Below, in pieces: positions 58,338 through 64,000 of a stretch of DNA of 64,000 nt. Below the pieces are notes generated by a model. That model was not told the DNA's origin, ran no database searches, and worked only from the letters and a program-made list of their open reading frames with translations. Origin of the DNA: Streptomyces sp. Ru62 (lineage in GTDB: Bacteria > Actinomycetota > Actinomycetes > Streptomycetales > Streptomycetaceae); assembly GCF_002920615.1 (NCBI RefSeq), contig NZ_PQSU01000014.1, forward strand, positions 1 through 64,000, written 5' to 3'. Numbering within the stretch: the stretch's first letter is position 1; every line of letters begins with the position of its first letter. The position numbers and the translations under genes were made by a program.

Positions 58338-60092
58338 TCAGGCCGGCCGGATGATCCGGTGGATCGCTGCCTCGCCGGCGCCGTAGATCGACTCCTCGCG
58401 GATGGACGATCCCGGTCCGGGGGCGTGGACCATCATTCCGTCGCCGACGTACAGGCCCACGTGCCGGTCGTCCTCGAAGAACAGGACGAGGTCGCCCGGT
58501 TCGAGCCCGGCGGCCGTGAGCGGCGTTCCGGCCAGCGCCTGCTCGTGCGCGGCCCGCGGCAGCGTGACACCGGCCGCCTTCCACGCGGCCTGGGTGAGGC
58601 TGGAGCAGTCGTAGGAGTCCGGCCCGGTCGCACCCCACACGCACGGCTTCCCGAGCTGCGCCCGGGCGAAGGCGATGGCCTTCGCGGCACGGAGAGCGCG
58701 AGGCGACTCGACCGAGGCGGGTGCGGGCAGGGGCAGGGGGAGGGGCACGGTGCCGGTCACGGGAACGGTGGTGCCGGCCGGCGGCGCGCCTGCCGTCGGC
58801 GCTGCCGACAGCGCGGGTTCCGCGCCCTGCCGCTGCCACTGGACCGTCGAGGTCATGGCGGGTTGCGCCGTCTGCCGCACCCCCGCCGACCAGTCGGGCG
58901 GTACCGGTACCGGCTGAACGGCGGTGTCCGGCGGGCCGAGCCGGGCGGTGCGCCCGGACAGCTGGTCTCGCGCTGTGTCGAGCTTGCGCCGAATTCCGGC
59001 CTTCGACGCAGCAGGGGACAGGCGAACGAATCCGGCGGTGCCGGGGAGTGTCCGGGGCAGCCGCACCGCCGCCGGCTGAGCGACGGGCTGCTCGGCGACC
59101 GGCAGAACGGCAGGGCTCACCGTTCCTGCCGTGGCCCAGCCGACCGGTTCCGCCGTTTCCGCCGTGGCCCAGCCGACCGTGTCCGCCCTTTCCGCCGTGG
59201 CCCAGCCGACCGTGTCTGTCGTGCCCCAGCGGCCCGGTTCTGCCGTTTCTGCCGTGGCCCAGCCTGCCGTGTCTGCCGTACCGCCGCTCAACGCCGGCGC
59301 GGAGTCTGGAAGTTCCATGCTGCTCGCGGCATCGACCAGCGCCGTCCGCCCGGTCTCCAGGGCCGGCGGGGGCCCGGTCTGCGGAGACCCCACCGGCAAG
59401 GGCCCGGCCGGAAGGAACCCCGCCTGCAAGGGCCCGGCCGGCAGGGACCCGCTCGTCGGCTCAGTCGCCGTTCCCGTCGTCAGTTCGGCCACTGCCTGGC
59501 CGGTGCCCAGTTCCAGCGCCGCGGGCCGCTGTCCGGGCAGACCGCCCATCTCCAGCGCCGCGGGCCGCTGCCCGGACAGACCGCCCATCTCCGTTGCCGC
59601 GGCCCGCTGTTGAGGCAGGCTGCCCATGCCCAGCGCCCGCCGCTCACCGCCCGGAAGGGCACGGCTCTCCCCGCCACCTCCCGGGAGACGAGGGGGAGCA
59701 AGGTCCTCGCTGCCACCTCTCGGGAGACCGAGGGGCTCACTGCCGCCAGCCGGCAGGGCGCGGGTCTGCCGCTCGACCTCCGCGAGCGGAAGCCCGTCCA
59801 CCCGCTCTCGTGAACGCGCCGACGCGGCAGACCTGTCGGGCAGCCGGTCCGCGGGCAGTACGGCGGGGACGGTCGGGCCGATGTCGGCGCGTGCCGCGTC
59901 GAACCACTGCCGGGCGACCTCGTCCAGCGCCGGGTCCGGACGCCGGCCCGCCCGCTTGGCCAGCGGTACGCCACGTGAACGCGTCCGGGCGGCCATGGCC
60001 CGGGTCGCGTTGAAGTTACCGGTGTCGTTCTCCGCCCGGTCGTAGAGGGATGCGATCCGCTGTCGGACCTCGTCGCGGCTCTCCGGCGCCAT
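58338..60092 (-). CDS. NlpC/P60 endopeptidase-domain protein with internal repeats
   Basis: 584 residues. The C-terminal 135 form the NlpC/P60 domain: AFARAQLGKPCVWGATGPDSYDCSSLTQAAWKAAGV (catalytic Cys), HVGLYVGDGMMVHAPGPG (His) in the usual order. NlpC/P60 enzymes cut stem-peptide bonds in peptidoglycan. The N-terminal part lacks a signal peptide and consists of a helical start plus about 350 residues of repeats: a 13-residue unit (MGGLSGQRPAALE and variants, three copies) and VGWATAETAE-type copies. AAGGAG precedes ATG 60092. Without an export signal it is either released by another route or intracellular. Confidence 0.8.
   Translation of the reverse strand: MAPESRDEVRQRIASLYDRAENDTGNFNATRAMAARTRSRGVPLAKRAGRRPDPALDEVARQWFDAARADIGPTVPAVLPADRLPDRSAASARSRERVDGLPLAEVERQTRALPAGGSEPLGLPRGGSEDLAPPRLPGGGGESRALPGGERRALGMGSLPQQRAAATEMGGLSGQRPAALEMGGLPGQRPAALELGTGQAVAELTTGTATEPTSGSLPAGPLQAGFLPAGPLPVGSPQTGPPPALETGRTALVDAASSMELPDSAPALSGGTADTAGWATAETAEPGRWGTTDTVGWATAERADTVGWATAETAEPVGWATAGTVSPAVLPVAEQPVAQPAAVRLPRTLPGTAGFVRLSPAASKAGIRRKLDTARDQLSGRTARLGPPDTAVQPVPVPPDWSAGVRQTAQPAMTSTVQWQRQGAEPALSAAPTAGAPPAGTTVPVTGTVPLPLPLPAPASVESPRALRAAKAIAFARAQLGKPCVWGATGPDSYDCSSLTQAAWKAAGVTLPRAAHEQALAGTPLTAAGLEPGDLVLFFEDDRHVGLYVGDGMMVHAPGPGSSIREESIYGAGEAAIHRIIRPA
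59128..59285. repeat. Minisatellite in the NlpC/P60 gene
   Basis: About five copies of a roughly 33-nt unit containing GCCGTGGCCCAGCC, encoding the VGWATAETAE-type repeat on the reverse strand. A second array of 39-nt units lies near 59500-59615. Copy number may vary between strains. Confidence 0.7.
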
Positions 60093-60419
60093 GGAAGACG
60101 TGCTCCTTCCTTGCCCTGCAGGGCAGTTGGGCGGCTCGCCGGGGCAGAGCCGGGCGGCGGCCTCGCGTCAACCTAGCCAACGTGTGTACCTCGTGTGAAG
60201 GTTGAGGTGTGAAATGTCCGATACATATTCGTGATGTTCGCGACGGTGTTCGACAGGGAAGGGGCGGCGGCCATGGTTTCCTGTGAGGTCCCGGTGAATT
60301 CGTGATTCGGCTGAACGCAGTGGCTCCGCCCGCCGTATGAAGCCGGGGGACTCCATGCCCGGCCGCCGGCCACACCCACCGGCGGTCGGGCCACCGGCGA
60401 TCACACACAGGGGACGACC
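60093..60419. other. Intergenic region before the DUF1996 gene
   Basis: 327 nt without a gene. The first 200 nt include AT-richer sequence (TCCGATACATATTCGTGATG near 60214) that may hold the promoter of the DUF1996 gene; a purine run AGGGGACG precedes its TTG start. No firm operator was identified. Confidence 0.4.
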
Positions 60420-62375
60420 TTGGTACGCAACAGGCGCAGACGCCCGACCGGCGCACGACGCGCGACCCTCGGCGCGGTCGCCCTGATGCTCGGCGGAGCC
60501 GGGCTCGTCGGGGCGAACGTCTATGCCTCGGCCACCGAGGGCTGGGGTGACGGATCCGGCACGGACGCATCCGGACGCGTGCTGTCCTCGGGCATGGCGA
60601 CCATCGACTGCCCCGATGTCGGCAGTCGGCTGACGGCCGTGCCGGACGCGGCGCGTCCCGATGTCGACCGGGAACTCGCGGTGCTGGACCAGCAGATCGC
60701 GGCGGCGTACCAGCAGGTGCAGCAGGCGGGGCGGACCGGCGGCCAGGACGCCGGTTCTCCCGAGGAGACCATCGTGAAGCCGCTGGAGGAGAAGCGGTCG
60801 GAGTCCATCGGACGGATCGCCGACGCGATCGGCCGGGCCGGGGAGCGCCCGCAGGGCCTGGACGATCTGGCCGCCTGCACCCTGCGCCCCGGCGACAACG
60901 GTCAGGCCACCGGCACCCCGGGCGACGACGGCCGGCAGGGCGGCACCGGCCAGGGGCAGAACGGCGGCGGCCAAGGGCAGAACGGCGCCGGCCAGGGCGG
61001 CAACGGGCCCGTCGTCTCGGACTACGCGGACATCACCGCCGTACCGCCCGAGGCGCCGGCCCCGCCGCCGCAGGCCGACGCCTCGCGCGGCACGTTCACC
61101 TCCGACTGCGGGGTCAACGCGGGCGGCCTGTTCAACTCCGACAACGTCATCGTCGCCCCCGGCGTCACCAACGGCGCCCACCACTTCCACGACTACGTCG
61201 GCAACCAGGGCAACAACGCCTTCGCCGGCGACGAGGACCTGGCCAAGGCCGGTACGAGCTGTGCGGACCAGGGCGACAAGTCGTCGTACTACTGGCCGGT
61301 GCTGCGCCTGCAGAACGGCACCCGGGAACGGGACGCCGGAGCCCCGGGCGGCGGTACGGAAGGCAACGCGGGCCAGATCGTGACCCCCGAGCAGGTCACG
61401 CTGACCTTCGTCGGGAACCCGCGTGGCAAGGTCACCGCCATGCCGCGCCTGCTGCGCATCATCACGGGGGACGCCAAGGCCTTCGTCAACGGCCCCGGCA
61501 ACGCCAACGCGTCCTGGAGCTGCACCGGTTACGAGAACCGGCAACTGAAGGACAAGTACCCGCTGTGCCCGCCGGGCAGCGACGTGGTGCGCACCTTCCG
61601 CTTCCAGAGCTGCTGGGACGGCCGCAACATCGACAGCGCCAACCACCGTACCCACGTGGCCTTCACGGCCCCCGACGGTTCCTGCCCGGCGGGCTTCGAG
61701 CCCATTCCGCAGCTCGTGCAGCGCATCGTCTACGACGTCGACGCGCCGAGCACCGCGGACGGCGGCCGTACCGTCCCGCTGTTCGCGGTGGACTCCTTCC
61801 CGGAGCAGCTGCACAAGCCCGTCACCGACCACGGCGACTTCATCAACGTCTTCGACGAGAACCTGATGGGCGAGATGGTCGACTGCATCAACTCCGGCCG
61901 CACCTGCGGTTCCTCCGCCGCCGACGACCCCGCCACGACGCCGACGTCCACGCCCACGGCGAGTTCGAGTGCCACGGCAGCGCCGGGTGGCGGCTCCGGC
62001 GAGGACAGCGGCGGAAGTGCCACCTCCGCGCCCGCTCCGTCGGCGTCCCGATCCGCTGAGGTGCCACGGCTCGACGCGACGACGTCGCCCGCCCGCACCA
62101 CCCGGCACGACACGGACGACAAGGCGGCACCTGCCGTGTCCGCCGAACCCCGGTCCACGCCGGCGCGTTCGGCACCGGCCCCGTCCGTGGCCGCGTCGAG
62201 TCGGGCCGCCACCGCCGCCGCGTACGCCCCGCCGACGGTCGCGGGGACCGAACCCCAGGCGAGCCGGGGCGGTCTGGCGGAGACGGGCGCCCATCTGTGG
62301 CCCGCGGCCATCGGCACGCTGCTCGCCCTGTCGGGTCTGTTCATGCTCCTGCGGGCCAGGCGCATGCGCTACTGA
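60420..62375 (+). CDS. Secreted DUF1996-domain protein with LAETG sortase signal
   Basis: 651 residues. Signal peptide (about 1-37), a helical and Gly/Gln-rich region, then DUF1996 (about 195-490: FNSDNVIVAPGVTNGAHHFHDYVGNQ, SSYYWPVLRLQNG, SCWDGRNIDSANHRTHVAF). The C-terminus has a Ser/Thr/Pro linker and GGLAETG followed by a hydrophobic helix (WPAAIGTLLALSGLFMLL) and a basic end, a class-E-type sortase sorting signal. It should be anchored in the wall. DUF1996 proteins are fungal- and actinomycete-type secreted proteins of unclear function, perhaps glycan-active. TTG 60420 start is supported by AGGGGACG. No sortase gene is adjacent. Confidence 0.85.
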   Translation: MVRNRRRRPTGARRATLGAVALMLGGAGLVGANVYASATEGWGDGSGTDASGRVLSSGMATIDCPDVGSRLTAVPDAARPDVDRELAVLDQQIAAAYQQVQQAGRTGGQDAGSPEETIVKPLEEKRSESIGRIADAIGRAGERPQGLDDLAACTLRPGDNGQATGTPGDDGRQGGTGQGQNGGGQGQNGAGQGGNGPVVSDYADITAVPPEAPAPPPQADASRGTFTSDCGVNAGGLFNSDNVIVAPGVTNGAHHFHDYVGNQGNNAFAGDEDLAKAGTSCADQGDKSSYYWPVLRLQNGTRERDAGAPGGGTEGNAGQIVTPEQVTLTFVGNPRGKVTAMPRLLRIITGDAKAFVNGPGNANASWSCTGYENRQLKDKYPLCPPGSDVVRTFRFQSCWDGRNIDSANHRTHVAFTAPDGSCPAGFEPIPQLVQRIVYDVDAPSTADGGRTVPLFAVDSFPEQLHKPVTDHGDFINVFDENLMGEMVDCINSGRTCGSSAADDPATTPTSTPTASSSATAAPGGGSGEDSGGSATSAPAPSASRSAEVPRLDATTSPARTTRHDTDDKAAPAVSAEPRSTPARSAPAPSVAASSRAATAAAYAPPTVAGTEPQASRGGLAETGAHLWPAAIGTLLALSGLFMLLRARRMRY

Positions 62376-62437
62376 CGGTTCGCGGACGGCGGCGGCCACC
62401 TTCGAGGCGGTCGCCGCCATCCGCTCACGACCCCTTG

Positions 62438-62451
62438 TGGGAGCGCTCCCA
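62438..62451. promoter_or_regulatory. CebR-type operator TGGGAGCGCTCCCA
   Basis: A perfect 14-bp palindrome identical to the consensus bound by the LacI-family cellobiose repressor CebR in Streptomyces. It ends 19 nt before the GNAT start codon, so it overlaps the likely promoter or 5' leader. No LacI-type regulator is in the window. Confidence 0.75.
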
Positions 62452-62470
62452 AGAGGGTGAGGATGGGGCC

Positions 62471-63103
62471 ATGCCGTCCCTCGATCCGAACCCGCTGATC
62501 CGGTCCTACCGCCCCGCCGACCGCGACGCCGTGGCCGACGTCTGCGTCCGCACCGCGCACAACGGGGGCGACTCCCGGGCCCTCTACCCCGACCAGCGCC
62601 TGATGCCGTCGCTCTTCGCCGAGCCGTACTGCCACTTCGACCCGGACCTGGCCTTCGTACTGGACGACGGCACGGGCCGGGCCGTGGGATACATCGTCGG
62701 TACGGCGGACACCGAGCGCTTCGTGAAGGACTTCCGGCGGAGCTGGATCCCCCGGCTGGCCGGCCGCTACCCGGAGCCCGTGGCGCCGCCCCGCACACCC
62801 ACCGAGGAGATGATCCGCCTCCTGCACCACCCGGAGCGGATGCTCGTCCCCGAACTCGCCGCCTACCCCGCCCATCTGCACATCGACCTGCTGCCGCCCT
62901 GGCAGGGGCAGGGCCACGGCCGCCGCTTGGTGCACACCTTCCTCGACGCCCTGCACGGTAAGGGCGTCGAGGCGGTCCACCTCGGCATGGTCACCGTCAA
63001 CACCGCCGCCCGCGCCTTCTACGACCGGGTCGGCTTCCACGAGATCCCGGTCGCCGACGCGGGCCCTCTCACCTACCTGGGCCGGGCCACGGCCCGTGCC
63101 TGA
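62471..63103 (+). CDS. GNAT-family acetyltransferase (O-GlcNAcase C-terminal domain-like)
   Basis: 210 residues. GNAT acetyl-CoA-binding region LHIDLLPPWQGQGHGRRLVHTFLDAL (Q/R-x-x-G-x-G/A) and the C-terminal VNTAARAFYDRVGFHEI. The N-terminal region (IRSYRPADRDAVADVCVRTAHNGGDSRALYPDQRLMPSLFAEPYCHF) matches, from memory, bacterial relatives of the human O-GlcNAcase C-terminal domain, including a characterised Streptomyces homologue. A role near sugar or chitin/cellobiose metabolism is suggested by the CebR-type operator just upstream. Substrate unknown. Convergent with the lipoprotein gene, 10 nt apart. Confidence 0.8.
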   Translation: MPSLDPNPLIRSYRPADRDAVADVCVRTAHNGGDSRALYPDQRLMPSLFAEPYCHFDPDLAFVLDDGTGRAVGYIVGTADTERFVKDFRRSWIPRLAGRYPEPVAPPRTPTEEMIRLLHHPERMLVPELAAYPAHLHIDLLPPWQGQGHGRRLVHTFLDALHGKGVEAVHLGMVTVNTAARAFYDRVGFHEIPVADAGPLTYLGRATARA

Positions 63104-63113
63104 GCGGCGGTCC

Positions 63114-63827
63114 TCAGCCGACCCTGAGCGTCTGCTTGGCGAGGTCGTAGGCGGGCCGCATCTCCTCGTGCTCCTGGGTGTCCATGCCCCCGAGGTGCAG
63201 GACGACGGGGCCCTCGGGCGTGCTGACGGCGAAGGCGCTCTCCTTCTTCGTCTCGTCCAGGAGCTTGCTCGTGTAGAGGTACTCCACCTCCACCGCGGAG
63301 ACGCCGCCGCCGGTCTTGAAGGAGTGGTACCTCGCCTTGCTGACGTTGTCCTCGGCGGCGACGAACGCGCGCAGCACACCTCCCGCGTCCGTGTCGCCGC
63401 CCTTGCCCCTCCACACGCGCAGGAAGCCGATGTTGCCCGCCGGCTTGGCGTCGATCTCACAGGCGGCCGTGACCGGGCCCTGCCGGAGGAAGGCGTCGGC
63501 GAGCGCCCCGCTGAGGTCGCCGTCCTCGCCCTTCGAAGACTCGGCCAACTCCTTGTCGGCGTCGATCGACTTGGCCTTCCAGTGCTGCGCGATGTCGAAG
63601 GTCACGGGCAGTTCGCAGGCAGAACCGGCCGCGCCGACCGTGCCGCCGCGGGCCGCCGCCGCACCCTTCGCACCCGTGCCCCCGGCCGCCGCGCCCTTGG
63701 CGCTCGCCGACGCGCTCGCGGACTTCTCCCCGCCGCCGTCCGCGGACTCGGCGCACCCGCCGAGCACCGCGGCGAGCGCCGCCGCCACGACGATGCGGCC
63801 TCCGACCGCCCCCACCCCGACCTGCAC
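63114..63827 (-). CDS. Lipoprotein, function unknown
   Basis: 237 residues. Signal peptide with lipobox (VAAALAAVLGGCAES, lipidation at Cys25), then a Ser/Ala/Gly-rich linker and a folded domain (ACELPVTFDIAQHWKAKSIDADKELAES...GPVTAACEIDAKPAGNIGFLRVWRGKGG...AVEVEYLYTSKLLDETKKESAFAVSTPEGPVVLHLGGMD). This layout matches a widespread Streptomyces exported lipoprotein family of unknown role. It is the last complete gene in the window. Confidence 0.8.
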   Translation of the reverse strand: MQVGVGAVGGRIVVAAALAAVLGGCAESADGGGEKSASASASAKGAAAGGTGAKGAAAARGGTVGAAGSACELPVTFDIAQHWKAKSIDADKELAESSKGEDGDLSGALADAFLRQGPVTAACEIDAKPAGNIGFLRVWRGKGGDTDAGGVLRAFVAAEDNVSKARYHSFKTGGGVSAVEVEYLYTSKLLDETKKESAFAVSTPEGPVVLHLGGMDTQEHEEMRPAYDLAKQTLRVG

Positions 63828-63925
63828 TGTTGCCTCCCCTTCGGTCCAGAGCCGTCACTGTAACCGAGGGCACCGACAACGCCGACCGCGATGCGGCTCA
63901 CCGGACGCGGCTCACCGGCTGTCCC

Positions 63926-64000
63926 TCACCCGGCCTCGCGCACACAGTGCAGGAAGAGATGCGGCTCGGGTCCCGCCTCCAGGGCGCTCGGGGTGAACAG
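63926..64000 (-). CDS. 3' end of a gene running off the window
   Basis: An in-frame C-terminus, 24 residues (LFTPSALEAGPEPHLFLHCV and REAG), with TGA at 63926-63928. It is too short to assign a family. It lies upstream (in transcription) of the lipoprotein gene on the same strand, 98 nt before its start. Confidence 0.45.
   Translation of the reverse strand: MFTPSALEAGPEPHLFLHCVREAG

Noticed and set aside
59128..59615. Regular repeats that could suggest a CRISPR array
   Set aside because: Units are in-frame, encode protein repeats, have no unique spacers and no cas genes nearby.

Overview
The window reads as a stretch of a Streptomyces (or very close actinomycete) chromosome. Base composition is very GC-rich, genes start with ATG, GTG or TTG behind purine-rich Shine-Dalgarno sites, and families typical of the genus are present: S-(hydroxymethyl)mycothiol dehydrogenase, DUF574 methyltransferase, several SpoIIE-type phosphatases, DUF5709, a PrcB proteasome subunit, ROK, TetR, MurR/RpiR and BlaI regulators, and many secreted proteins. 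There are no rRNA, tRNA, IS, prophage or CRISPR signals. It looks like chromosome-arm or sub-arm DNA with many short transcription units.

Layout. 1-1.9 kb: the start of a cytochrome oxidase subunit I gene leaves the window, divergent from an ECF-like sigma factor overlapping a membrane partner. 2.3-9.4 kb: a divergent FolD paralogue, an NTF2-like protein, the mycothiol-dependent formaldehyde module (mscR plus a metallo-beta-lactamase hydrolase), two SDRs and a PLP decarboxylase. 9.6-16.3 kb: L,D-transpeptidase, a Gfo/Idh/MocA-ROK divergent pair with a dyad between them, an S1 protease, a DUF574 methyltransferase and an F420/PPOX enzyme. 16.6-20.3 kb: a zinc-ribbon/OB protein and a TetR regulator sharing a 13-nt promoter motif, an ATP-grasp enzyme and a DUF488 protein. 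20.5-24.7 kb: a short leader-like ORF, an N-acetylglutaminylglutamine amidotransferase and an S9 peptidase, all overlapping. 24.8-28.5 kb: a frameshifted peptidoglycan-binding protein, a flavin reductase-like protein and a PAS/GAF/SpoIIE phosphatase. 28.6-36.4 kb: a MurR/RpiR regulator, a GT39-like glycosyltransferase, a probable gene remnant, a P-loop kinase, and a beta-phosphoglucomutase/GH65 phosphorylase operon. 36.7-41.9 kb: an M56 peptidase-BlaI operon divergent from a polytopic glycosyltransferase and an LPG-synthase-like protein, with three copies of one dyad between them, then an orphan proteasome beta subunit. 42.3-47.1 kb: stress-type small proteins, a GH15 enzyme and a TPR-like protein. 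47.1-52.5 kb: two large sensor/SpoIIE phosphatases in tandem. 52.8-58.0 kb: a membrane protein with an exact 33-residue repeat, ComB-like and DUF1232 proteins, an unknown protein and the ferredoxin-NADP reductase FprA. 58.3-64 kb: an NlpC/P60 protein with repeats, a DUF1996 protein ending in a LAETG sortase signal, a GNAT enzyme behind a perfect CebR-type operator, a lipoprotein and a partial gene.

Themes. Several units handle one-carbon stress (mscR/MBL, possibly FolD), alpha-glucosides (GH65/beta-PGM, GH15) and envelope or signalling work (L,D-transpeptidase, NlpC/P60, sortase substrate, SpoIIE phosphatases). The strongest leads are three DNA-level regulatory patterns (BlaI-type triple dyad, TetR twin motif, CebR-type box), the amidotransferase-peptidase unit with no adjacent NAGGN synthetase, the orphan PrcB, and the 33-residue-repeat membrane protein. 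All family calls come from reading motifs by eye; no database search was run.
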